Assembly (NCBI GenBank): GCA_038049695.1
Contig: CP142459.1
Span: 69,742,001 to 69,806,000, forward strand
Length of the DNA: 64,000 nucleotides
Direction of reading: 5' to 3'
Source of the DNA: Cinnamomum chago
Lineage: Eukaryota > Streptophyta > Magnoliopsida > Laurales > Lauraceae
Below are positions 44,485 through 54,289 of the stretch, one piece after another. How positions within the stretch are numbered: position 1 is the stretch's first letter; every line of letters begins with the position of its first letter. Made by a program: the position numbers and the translations under genes. The notes below the pieces were generated by a model. The model did not search any database. It worked only from the letters and a program-made list of their open reading frames with translations, and was not told the DNA's origin.

Positions 44485-44496
44485 TGGTATCAGAGC
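44485..44496 (+). promoter_or_regulatory. Primer-binding site (initiator tRNA-Met)
   Basis: TGGTATCAGAGC, complementary to the 3' end of plant initiator tRNA-Met, two bases after the 5' LTR. Confidence 0.9.
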
Positions 44497-44597
44497 CTCG
44501 TGCTCTATCTTATAAGATCAAGTGTTTGGAACTCTTGATTGGGTGTAAAAATCTAGAGTCAAAACCCTAGAGTAGTGCTTATTTGAAAATCTTTAGA

Positions 44598-45983
44598 ATG
44601 GACTCCACTATGCTAGACCTTGTAGATTCTTCTAGACCCCTCATTCTTCCATCTTATGGAGATTCAAACATTGAAATTAAAGAATCTCAACTTGAATTAA
44701 AAGAAGAAGAATTTGATGAACTTGAAGCCTATGAGGAATTGTACACATGGTCCTTAGAGGTTTCCAAGAAAAATAAAAGATTAAAAGAAGAATCTAAAAG
44801 GCTAAACCAAGAATTAGACTCTTCTAAAACTGAACTTAGAGAAAAAGATGAATTTATAAATTGTGTAGAATCTAAGTTCATGATCTCTTTAAATAATCTA
44901 TCTAACATTCAAGATGAACTAAAAGAATTAAAGATGGATTATGATAATGTCAATAAGGAAAATTTAATTCTAAGAGATCAAGTAAAAAGGCAAGACAAAG
45001 ACTTTAACAATTTAGAAGCCAAGTTGATTAAAAGTAAGTTAAAAACCCAAGAGCTTGGATCTAATGTTGTTAATGAACTAAAGCTTGAATTAAAACTTGC
45101 CAATGAAGAGCTAAGCAAATATAAGGAAATTGAAAATGAACTTTCAAAAGTCAAACATGAAAATTCAATCCTTATAACCAAAGTCACTCAACTTGAAGGA
45201 TATAAACAAAAGTATGAGTGCAAGTTTACCCAAAGTGAAGAAAGACTTGAAAAATTATTTAAATTGGGTAAACCTCATGGAGATAGGACGGGTATTGGAT
45301 TTGATAGGAATATGTCATATGACCCTAAATTCACCAACACTTTTGTGAAAGGTGAGTCCTCATTCTCTAGCACTCTTTCTCCTTTGCCCAAAACCAAATG
45401 TAATTTTTGTGGCATTGAAGGACATTTCAAATTTGAGTGCAAACTAAGAAAAAGAAGCCATGTGTCTAAACCCATCTTTGAACTAAAGAATGGAGAATCA
45501 AAACCTATGAAGGGTAAGACACTCAAAATCAAGAAAGACTCCAAAAAGACTAAACAAGTTAAATCATTTAAAATGGAGTCTCCAAAGATAGATTCTAAAA
45601 AGTTTAAACAAGTTAAACCAAGCTTAAAAGAATCTATGAACAAAAAGCTTCTCAACCTATCTCCCTTATATCAACTCATGAAAGAACTTTTGAAGAAAGT
45701 TGCTAAGTTAAATCTAAAATTCAAAAGTCAAGTAAAGGGAGAAAATAAGAAGAAAAGAAAAGTGAAGCAATCCCCTAAGAGACAAACTCACCAACATCAA
45801 AAGACTAATCACCAATCTAAGCTAAACTTAGTGAAATCTAAATATCATGGTGATAAGTTTAAATTGAAAATTTATCAAGTCAAATCTCCTTTAGTTGGTG
45901 AGAAGTCCAAAATAGACCTCAAAGTTCAACCCTCTCAAGACCTTAGGTGGATTCCAAAAGTTATTTACCTAGACAAACCTTAG
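44598..45983 (+). CDS. gag: Gag-like coiled-coil protein with CCHC zinc knuckle
   Basis: 461 aa from the first ATG (44598); an in-frame TTG lies 15 bases earlier but is not a usual start. Residues ~40-225 form a long charged coiled coil rich in Leu/Glu/Lys heptads. One zinc knuckle, CNFCGIEGHFKFEC (about residues 268-281), fits CX2CX4HX4C and should bind RNA. The C-terminal ~170 residues are Lys/Ser-rich and basic. Retrotransposon Gag packages the element RNA into particles. The usual N-terminal Gag domain of Ty1/copia elements (DUF4219/UBN2 type) is absent, so only the C-terminal part of a Sirevirus-style Gag seems to be kept. It ends ...RWIPKVIYLDKP at TAG with no protease frame after it. 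The frame is intact, fitting the element's youth. Confidence 0.8.
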   Translation: MDSTMLDLVDSSRPLILPSYGDSNIEIKESQLELKEEEFDELEAYEELYTWSLEVSKKNKRLKEESKRLNQELDSSKTELREKDEFINCVESKFMISLNNLSNIQDELKELKMDYDNVNKENLILRDQVKRQDKDFNNLEAKLIKSKLKTQELGSNVVNELKLELKLANEELSKYKEIENELSKVKHENSILITKVTQLEGYKQKYECKFTQSEERLEKLFKLGKPHGDRTGIGFDRNMSYDPKFTNTFVKGESSFSSTLSPLPKTKCNFCGIEGHFKFECKLRKRSHVSKPIFELKNGESKPMKGKTLKIKKDSKKTKQVKSFKMESPKIDSKKFKQVKPSLKESMNKKLLNLSPLYQLMKELLKKVAKLNLKFKSQVKGENKKKRKVKQSPKRQTHQHQKTNHQSKLNLVKSKYHGDKFKLKIYQVKSPLVGEKSKIDLKVQPSQDLRWIPKVIYLDKP

Positions 45984-46980
45984 GGCCTTGAACCTCCTTG
46001 ACCAACCTATTCTTTAATAGTTAAATCACTTTGTTGGTCATGTTGCTTTGCATTTTGTTCTTTCATAGTTACATCTATTAAAATGCATTGTTTCTTTATG
46101 ATCAATTGATTTTGTTTTCATACACCATTCTAAGTTACACTTCATGGTTTTCAAAATCTTTTGATTATAATTTCATCATTTTTGATTTGCTTTTTGCACT
46201 CATATGCCTTGCATTGCATTTCTTTACATGATTAATTGATTGTGATGTTAAAAGCTTTCATAGCTAGATTTATTCATGATCAATTGTTGTTGAATCATTT
46301 GTAAGACTTTTTGAACAAATGATTTGACTCAATTCAAGTTTTTCCATGGACTTCTAAGTTATACTTTTATATGGAGAACATTGTTTTGAAAAATCAACTT
46401 GTATGTGTTTCAATTAAGTTATATCTTTTAAAATACAATGTTGAAAATTGATCTTCAAAATCATTCTTTTTATGCTCATTGTTGGATTTTGTTTTTCAAA
46501 ATGATTTGAAGATTGTTTGATTGGAAATGCTCTATAACATCACTAGTTATATTCATCCAAGCATGTTCCATGATTCTCATTTCCTTTTTCTTTTGGTTTC
46601 ATTATCTTAGAAATGGAAATGTATGTTGTTTGCATCTTTGCTTGTTTGTTTACATTCCTTTTATATGCAAATGACAATTGGTTCTATGTATGGTTGTATT
46701 ATCTATTATTTTTGTAGAAACCATACTTGAACCCAAATCCATCCTCTATGCCTAATAGTCATATCTTTTTGGATGGTTATGATGTTGTCTCATGTAGATT
46801 CTCTTGGTATCATCCTTGTACATGTTTCAACTTCATAAGTAGTGTTCTTAATCATATGAAACTCTTTGAAACCCATTTCTCATATTTCTATATGTTTGAT
46901 GGATATCTTAGATGTTGAATTCATATGATTTTGACACTTTGGAAATTGCATGCATTTCATAGTCATATCCTTTTGCATTG

Positions 46981-46992
46981 CAATTTGCCTTG
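46981..46992. repeat. SINE target-site duplication (left)
   Basis: CAATTTGCCTTG, perfectly repeated at 47241-47252 on the other side of the SINE. Confidence 0.95.
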
Positions 46993-47240
46993 TTTTTTTT
47001 TTTTTTTTTTTTTTTGCTAACGGAGGGTTCCCAATCCTTTGGACTAGACTCATCCCTCCGGGCCCAGAGAGAAGCCGGGTAAAACCCCTGTGGCCCCTAG
47101 GAGTGGCCCTTGGTGGTAACACAAGTGGACTCAACCTTCGGTTCCTGAAGAGGGGGGAACCGGGAGTCGATACCAGGACCTCTAGCTTCGGAAGAGGGAG
47201 GAACCGTGGTCCTGACCACTCGGCCAACCCCTTGGGGTTT
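46993..47240 (-). mobile_element. tRNA-derived SINE nested in the retrotransposon
   Basis: On the minus strand it begins CCCCAAGGGGTTGGCCGAGTGG, with A box TGGCCGAGTGG, then B box-like GGTATCGACTCC about 50 bases on, a tRNA-unrelated body (CCCGGAGGGATGAGTC near the end) and a 23-base poly(A) (T run at 46993-47015). Pol III boxes, poly(A) and the perfect 12-bp target duplication identify a SINE moved by LINE machinery. Body about 225 bp without the tail. Confidence 0.92.
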
Positions 47241-48029
47241 CAATTTGCCTTGTTCATCACTATGCTCTTTAGTCATATCTTTAAAAGTGATGAATATGCA
47301 TTTATGATGCTTGATGGGATTTTGGGTTTGTTACATCCTTGCTTTTAATCATGTTGTCATATTCAATTGGTTTCATTTGGTATAACTTTCCATTGATTTC
47401 ATATCCAATTGATATCTTATCTTGTGTATGTGATAGACCTTGTGTACATTGGTTTGATCTTCATAGTTATATATTTATTCCATGTCACACACCATTAGCA
47501 TCATAATGTTCATGTTTGCCACCTCTCTTGCTCATATAGGTATATCTCATGACCACCATGTTTATGTGTTCATAATATTGGTTGGTTATTAGTTGAGGTT
47601 GGCTTCATGTTTGAATTTCATTTCACTCATTCTTGCACATTAATAGTCATATTTTTTGATTGAATGAAATGTTTTCAAAACCTTACATAGCATATGATTT
47701 TCATAGTTATATTGATTGATGCTATGTTTAGTAAACCCCATTTCTACATGGATAGCTCTAATTTGGATTTTTCCTAATAGTCATACTTTTAAATCCATTT
47801 TAGAGTGATTGATTTAATAGTCATATCCTTAAATCTCAATTGGTATTCTTTGTTTTTCCAATTGGTATCCATGATTGCTTTTCTCTTTAGACCTAGCTCT
47901 CTTTTGGCAATTTGATCATATTGTGCTCTATAGTTAAATGAATCTAATCCTTTCCTTGAAGTTGACCCTCAATTGGTTAAACCATCTTCTTCTTGCACCT
48001 AATAGTTAAATCTTTGTCAAAAGTTTGAC

Positions 48030-48653
48030 AAAAGGAGAGAATGGATTGAGGGGGAGTGTAAACCTTCATAGGAAGTATTAGTTTTGATCAAATTGACCCT
48101 TGGATTGACTTTGAACCCTTAGAGTCTTATTCCACACATGATAGCCTGTTATGTATTTCATTTTCGATTTCTTTTGTTAACAGGTGCTTCTAAAGGTATT
48201 CTTCTTGTCTCATGTGTGTAGGTACCTTTGCAATTTAATGGCAAAGGGGGAGAGAGAGTTCGAGAGTTCAAGTACTCGAAGATCTCCTATCCATCAAAGG
48301 GGGAGAAAGAATTCAAGTTCTCAAAAGGGTGAAGAGAATGTCCAAGCTTCCTAAGGGGAGAGTTACCTTGCCAAAGGGAGAGAGAGGCATGGTCAAAGGG
48401 GGAGAGCTAATAGAAGAAAGAAAGCTTGGAGGCAAAGAAGATGCTTGGCCAAAGAAAGGAAAGAAGAAGAGAAAGCTTGAAGAATGATCAAGCTCCAAGC
48501 ATCAAGAAGATTGAAGAAAAGAGCCCAAGAGCCCAAGCTAAGAGAAGGAGCATCCAAGAAGATTTCAAGACTTGTCCAGCTTAGGGGGAGCTGAAGACTA
48601 AGTGTGTAATTTCAATGATGAGTAAGTTGCCATCAAATTGCAAAGGGGGAGAT
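48030..48653 (+). repeat. Multiple polypurine tracts ahead of the 3' LTR
   Basis: AAAGGGGGAG or close variants occur at about 48047 (GAGGGGGAG), 48243, 48295, 48351, 48374, 48395, 48583 and finally 48642-48653 (AAAGGGGGAGAT) next to the LTR. The last is the working plus-strand primer. Repeated tracts of this kind are a reported hallmark of Sireviruses. Confidence 0.85.
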
Positions 48654-50597
48654 TGTTAGGGATTTTGTAATTTGCAATTTGATGGATGCATTTGCACTTT
48701 AGCATCATTTGATTTACACACACTTGCATCGTTTTAGAAAACCTTGAAATCTGGTTTTATACATGCATAGTTTTTAAGTTTTGGAAAAGTATTTGTTTTA
48801 TGCATGTTTTGGTTCTAATCTTGGATGCATTGGTTTTAGTATACAAACTCTTTTGAAAACCTATTTCCTTGTGCATTATATTTGGAAAATCATCTTGAGA
48901 ATTTAGGTTTGAGCTTTGCATACTTTCATCACTTTCAGAATCATTTTTTTATGCATTTTCATTTGAAAAGAGTTTTATCCAATCAAGCTAGCCTTTGGTT
49001 TTAAACTTTTGAATCATCTTAGGCTTTGTGTGTTGATGTTTTTAAACATCTTAGAATATCTTTAAAACATGTTTTCCAAGCTTGATTTAGTGGCCAAAAG
49101 GTCCCCCAAAGAAATATATTTAAAATGTGAAAAGTTGCATTTTTTGCAAAAAGGGGGTGTCCCGGCAGTGTCGCCGGTCGATCGAGATACAGGTCTCGGT
49201 CGGCCGAGACAACTGCAGGCAAAATTTGCCTGGGAGCACCAACGGTCAGAAATATGACCGTTGTGTGTTCTCGGTCGACCGAGACCCCTTTGCCGGTCGA
49301 CCGAGGACTAGCCGTTGGACACTTTTTGGCTATAAAATCCATTCTTTTCCAACCTTTTTCAAGGCTTGACACATGAACCTTTGAGACCATTTTGGAGCCA
49401 TTGAAAGGGGATGAAGTTGGAAAGGCTAGAAGGTCATTAGGAGAGCTAAAGCTTGGATCAATGAGTTAAACCACCAAGTAAGCTCTACCTTTGTTAATCA
49501 TAGTTTTCATGTTTTATTTAAGCTATTGGTAAATGATTTTGTACATGATAACTATGATGTGTTGAATCCATTCTTCTCCTAATCTTTGATCTAATTAAGA
49601 TTGGATTCTTCACTTTGGTTTCAATCCAAGTAGTTTCTAAAACCTTCTTAATCATGCTTAGTATAAATTTTTGATTTCCTTTTTATGGCATGATTCATTT
49701 TCTTGGTTGAGACCTAATTTGTTGTTTTCATTCATTTGAACTTTAGTAAAATTAATTTGGTTTTGAAAACAACATTGCACATGCATCACATGTTCTAAGT
49801 TAGTCATTTTCATACAACTTGTGATTCTTTGATTTTCATATCATTAACAAGTTATTTTTCATACATGTGATTTGCATTAGACTTCAATCAAATCTTTCAT
49901 GAGCTTTGAACTTTGAAATGCTTCAAGCATATATTTGATTAAGCTTTCTTTTTAAACTTGATTGAAGTCATCACACACACACATCATGAGCATTCATCTT
50001 TGCATTCATATAGTGTTTGTGTGAGTTTGTTTTAAACTTTCAAATCCGCCTAATTAAGAGGCAATTTCATTGAGCTTAAATTGTATCTATTAGAGTGATC
50101 TTTTGTGAAGACACTTTCTTAGAGAAATCTTGAATTGTGTAAGGTTATTGCTTAGCCTAAGAAAAGCATATTGTAAGGTTATTGCTTAGCCTAAGAAAAG
50201 CATTTTGTAAAGGTTATTGCTTAGCCTATAAAAGCACATTGAAAGGTTGTTGCTTAGCCTATAAAAGCACATTGAGAGGTTGTTGTTTAGCTTAGAAAAA
50301 CAACATTGTAAGGGTTATTGCTTAGCCTAGTTAAAAGCATAAATAGTGGAAATCCGGTGGGGTGTTGGATTCACAAGCCGGTAGTGGATGTAGGCATTGA
50401 GGCCGAACCACTATAAATATTGTGTTGTGGTGATTGCTTGTGTGGTGATTGTTTATTAGCTTCCGCATATTGATTGTTTAATCATCACATGTGACTAGTT
50501 TATTTTAAAGAAGTTAAAATTGGTGTAAATTGGTCATAGTTGTAGCTCACCCTATTCACCCCCCCCTCTAGGGTTAGGATCCTCCCAAGGACTTTCA
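48654..50597 (+). repeat. 3' LTR (1944 bp)
   Basis: Near-identical to the 5' LTR; differences include CATAGTTTTTAAG for CATAGCTTTTAAG, GTTGATG for GTTCATG, two changes around GTTGCATTTTTTGC, GTCGGCCGAG for GTCGACCGAG, AGCATATTG for AGCATCTTG, CCTCCCAAGG for CCTCGCAAGG, and one base fewer in a T run and a C run. Confidence 0.93.
50138..50341 (+). repeat. 33-bp tandem repeat, six units, in the 3' LTR
   Basis: Same array as 44021-44226, with one substitution noticed. Confidence 0.85.
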
Positions 50598-50602
50598 CAT
50601 TG
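50598..50602. repeat. Target-site duplication CATTG (right)
   Basis: Matches 42532-42536. Confidence 0.9.
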
Positions 50603-51223
50603 TGGGGCCCACTTAATGTGATCTCAAGATCCCCTTTGCCCTTTGGGTAGTTGAGCACATGACATGTCATTCTGTATTCTCCACACCATAGAGCTAAGAT
50701 GAAAAAAAAAAACCCCCAATCCTCTATCAACTAGATGTCCCAATATCAATAAGATATTAGGGTAATAGGGACTTCACTTTTCTACATCATGATTAAAGAA
50801 AAATTTTGACAGCTGAAAATACATCCCAATGAAATTTTATTTTACCTCTTGAAGACGGGCACTGTTGGGTTCCAAGAAACTCCATTCCAGTTGAACCTTT
50901 AGCCAATCGCACTACAAAACCTTTGACTCCGATAATACAACGGATTCGGATCCCCCGCAGTGCCTCTTACATTCTTCCAAAAAGTAGGAACTGTGGAACT
51001 CACCGTGGGGCACACATACTGATGATCTGAACCGGTAAAATTGAATGTAACCCCCCACTGCTATAATATCCTCAAACTAGTACAATTTTTTATGCATTAT
51101 TAATTATATGCATTAATTACACTATCAATTAGATGCTCAATTTTACAATGAGACCAAATCCTATTAAGATAAATCTTAAGAACATGGTAGACATTGAGTT
51201 GAATTTGAATGGCTTTGATCATT
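50603..51223. other. Intergenic repeat-derived sequence
   Basis: No gene. Bases 51130-51223 match 52620-52725 (TAGATGCTCAAT, ATCCTATT, TTGAATGG words), part of the old duplication that a solo LTR later split. Confidence 0.45.
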
Positions 51224-51228
51224 AGTAG

Positions 51229-52066
51229 TGTTAGGCTCCGTCCCGAGTTAATCTCGATTAACTATCATTAACACTGGGAGATCTCACCACACTGGACCGA
51301 AAGGTCATTGACTGAAAAGTCATACACTGAAAAGCCATTAATAAAGGTTGAACCTAATGAATAAATGAATATGCATATCTTTCTTTTGGAAGATTAAATG
51401 AATAGAATGGAGTTGAAACCAATGCTAGTGTAGTTGCCATATTGTTGTTATTGTTAGTTATGGTTATTATGAATTGTTTAGCACTGTTAGACAATAAATT
51501 GCTAGGAATTAAGAATATGTCATAAATGTATGTATACTTTGTTGAACCGTCGTGTTCATGGTATTACTGATGATATTACAGGCCCAGTTGCCCATGCCGG
51601 TCCCTCCGAGACCGTCCCGCCAGCGGAGGAGGCCCATTCGCTACCTCCAGGAGGTCTAGCCGAATGGACATGATTGGAGAGCGTGTGCATGGAAAATCTT
51701 TTGGAAACTTTATAGACATTATTTTGTATAAACATTTTGGTATTGTAAGTATTGAATGATATCCCCTGTATTGTTTTTTAAATGTGCAGTGGTTGATAGT
51801 AGGAGAACAAAACGATGTAAAGTTGATAGTAGGAGAACAAACGATGTAAAGTTACTGTTCAAAGTAAATAGTCTGATTCCTTTAGTTATATGTTGTCAAT
51901 GTATATTGTTATCTATTTCCGCAAAACTGTACATTGGCAGGTATTATGCAAGATCCCTTGTAGATTCGTTTTAACTTTGGTTATTTCGGATCTACGGGAG
52001 TAAGTATGAACATCGCGACCCGGGGGTTAACCCTAATGACTCTGATCTCGGGGTCAGGTCGTGACA
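51229..52066 (+). mobile_element. Solo LTR with AGTAG target duplication
   Basis: AGTAG at 51224-51228 and 52067-52071. The LTR starts TGTTAGGCTCCGTCCCGAGT and ends TCAGGTCGTGACA. Its 3' third (TTACAGGCCCAGTTGCC ... GAGGTCTAGCCGAATGGACA) is like the corresponding part of 60822-63653 (GTTACAGGTGACTGCC ... GTAGCCGAATGGACT), so it belongs to the same Ty3-type (Tekay/Del-like by inference) lineage. The flanks rejoin into sequence matching 52620-52790, which confirms the empty site. Confidence 0.88.
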
Positions 52067-52071
52067 AGTAG

Positions 52072-53429
52072 GTTGGCCCCAATGTTGATTTTGACGACTT
52101 GGTTCTCAACAAATGGGCATTGCAACTTCAGATGTGTGCATGGTGTGAAAGAAAAAGTACACCAGGTAACTTTCACCCATGTCCCTATAAGAAAAAAAAT
52201 GGGAAAATAGCATGAGGATCGAATTGGGTCCAAATTATAGCTTTACAACATTACCGCCACTATAAACAGTGCAAAGCTGCATATGCGACTTCTGCATTTT
52301 TTTTAATTTATTCCCCTCCTGGTTGGGGTTGAATCCGCGGTAGGGTCCACCAATGATCCTTAAAAGTTTTGACATGGAGATCTGGCCTAGCAACTTCATC
52401 ATTGGAAACAACAATAATAATGAGTTTGTTATATTAGCTACTTGAAAATATTAATCATATCAGACTTTATTGTTAATTAGATATAAAAAAAATCATAGTG
52501 GAAAAAAAGCTCAAAATCTTGTCAGTTTGAATTCTTTGGTTCCAACAAACTATTTCTTAAGAGGTGAAGAATAATGAACAAAACTTAGAAATAGAAACTA
52601 GACCTTGGTACATTAAGATTTAATTTATTAGATGCTCAATCTTATAGTGGGACAAAATCCTATTGAGTAAGTTTTGAGAATATGTTTGCCATTTAATTCA
52701 ATTTGAATGGATTTGATCATCAGTAGCTTGGCCCATGGTGAATTCCATGACTTGGTTATTAACAAACGGGCACTGCAACTTCAGAGATTTTGTTCCTTGG
52801 AAGTCAACTCGTAAAAACCCACCCTAAGGTAAAAATACGCATTTGGAAGATTACCGCCCTAGTTATCATGAGCAGTATGTTTACAATTGCAGTTTCACCG
52901 CTGCTACATGCCAAGGTATACTTGCAAACATGGTTTTTATTATGATTTTTTCTCGCTCTCTTCCCTAGGTCTGATTTGGGTTGGGTCCTCGCATTGGGTC
53001 CTTAGATTTTGGGAAGAGATGTATGATAAGATATTAATTGGGAAGGAAAAAAGGCCATCACAAAGGAATGTGGTCTTATTAAGGTGATCTTATTATGGAC
53101 ATTGTAACATAAATGATTTTTTCCCCTTCTTTGGTTTAGTTGGGATACACACAAATGAGATTTAAATTTTGGTGGTCTATAACCAACTGGTCTAACATGG
53201 ATCAAATTGCATTAAGTGGTTTGTGAGTTGGCCATTCTGAAATTTCGATTGAGTCCCAAGAGTAACTCTCTTTCAACTACGGTCGCCCCCTCAAATGAAG
53301 GAAAAATTAAAAAAATTATAGAGACAGAAAGAGTGAGAGGGCCGTAATTCCAAAAAATAAAGCTTGTTCAAACCCATGAGGCTTCTTTTTTTTTTTTTTT
53401 TGAAAGAGCAGAGACTTGGTTGTTAATTA
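52072..53429. repeat. Diverged tandem repeat region
   Basis: 52072-52370 and 52740-53000 are alternative versions of one unit: GACTTGGTTMTYAACAAAYG, GCAYTGCAACTTCAGA, ACCGCC, GTAGGGTCC/GGGTCC. A third version, disturbed by insertions, is at 42190-42490. No coding; an (A/T) run lies at 53388-53402. Confidence 0.5.
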
Positions 53430-54110
53430 ACATTGGGACTTCGCACTCCACTTGAATCCTTTTTTGTATGAATGTAATAAGCCATTTTTTATGGTACTGA
53501 GGAAAATTAATTTAATTTCTTTCCTTTGAAACATTGCACCTCTTTATTTTCATAAATGCATTGCATGGAATTGTAGAAAAGTTTTGTCCGAAGAAAACTA
53601 TGAAATTTTCCACAACATTAGTGAATTTACATATCATAACCATTGTGACAGTAAGAAAATAAAAGTAAAATAAAATCCACCATGATAATGCCAGAAAGGA
53701 GTCTTTCAATGCTGAAATCGGAGATTTTGGTCGCCATACTAAGGCCTAAGAGGATGCTGATGGGCTTCACGTTCTTGCAAGTATACTATATTTCATGAAG
53801 TTATATTATACCCTTGCTACTCCTCTTCCTATTAGGCCATGGTGGCTTTTTATTGTGTGGGTCCGGTCGGGCCAAAGAATGTGAACTGTGAGCCATTTGG
53901 TTTTCAGGCCTAAGCGCGCTTACAACCACACCTAGCCATGGCCCTAAAATAAAAGTTGAGACCCATCTAAATTGAAAATCATATGTACTTTTATTTGTAC
54001 TAAATATGCTAGCTATTCTAAAAAGTTAAGCTCGGTGCAGCCCACGAGCCTAAGAGCACAACCCAATTGTAATATAATGTTAGTCATGTTTAGATTGAGC
54101 TTATGGGTCT
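53430..54110 (+). repeat. Diverged direct repeat, unit A (right copy)
   Basis: Counterpart of 41130-41840, 12.3 kb apart, same orientation. Without the Sirevirus-like element and solo LTR the distance would be only about 3.4 kb. Confidence 0.6.
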
Positions 54111-54183
54111 CTACCTTGGAGTAAATGACATGAAATGAGATAAGAAGAATGTATGCTGCCAAAAAGTGTAGGTTTACCGCTAT

Positions 54184-54289
54184 GCAAGTTTTCCTCCACT
54201 CTAAGAGGAGGTAAACCTATTGCATGTCTACCATCTATCCCTTTCCAAGTTTTCCTCCTCTCTAAGTAGAGGAAAACCTGCATACTTCC
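54184..54289. repeat. Two tandem stem-loops
   Basis: AGTTTTCCTCCACTCTAAGA + GGAGGTAAAC and, 62 bases on, AGTTTTCCTCCTCTCTAAGT + AGAGGAAAACCT. Each copy folds on itself (GTTTTCCTC with GAGGAAAAC in the second). Confidence 0.55.

Larger units (their letters stand above)
46010..48020 (+). repeat. Dispersed TAGTYATATCTTT-like motif, about 18 copies
   Basis: In the non-coding interior the words ATAGTTACATCTATT, TAGTCATATCTTT, TAGTCATATCCTT, ATAGTTATATTGATT, AAGTTATATCTTTT and relatives recur near 46015, 46066, 46127, 46349, 46415, 46544, 46757, 46958, 47271, 47464, 47529, 47644, 47700, 47780, 47817, 47929 and 48001 (weaker at 46259), all on the plus strand. Sequence between copies is not repeated. 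Confidence 0.7.
42537..50597 (+). mobile_element. Young non-autonomous Sirevirus-like (Ty1/copia) LTR retrotransposon
   Basis: 8061 bp: 5' LTR 42537-44482, primer site 44485-44496, Gag-like frame 44598-45983, long non-coding 3' interior, polypurine tract 48642-48653, 3' LTR 48654-50597, flanked by CATTG. By eye the LTRs differ at about seven substitutions and two single-base indels over ~1945 bp (~0.4%), so insertion was recent. Long LTRs, the TGGTATCAGAGC primer site, repeated AAAGGGGGAG tracts near the 3' end, and CG-rich palindromes upstream of a TATA box are features reported for Sireviruses. No protease, integrase, reverse transcriptase or RNase H motifs exist anywhere in the 4.2-kb interior, so enzymes must come from a partner element. 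A SINE is nested at 46993-47240. Confidence 0.92.

Noticed and set aside
44583..44597. Upstream start for the Gag-like frame
   Set aside because: The codon at 44583 is TTG; the first ATG is at 44598 and is the more likely start.
47150..47240. Apparent tRNA gene on the minus strand (TGGCCGAGTGG / GGTATCGACTCC)
   Set aside because: The boxes belong to a SINE: poly(A) tail, 12-bp target duplication, and arms that do not form a full cloverleaf.
51046..52066. Longer solo LTR starting TGTAACCCCCCACTG at 51046
   Set aside because: The flanks TTGAA and AGTAG do not match. The start at 51229 gives a perfect AGTAG duplication and an empty site that matches 52620-52790.
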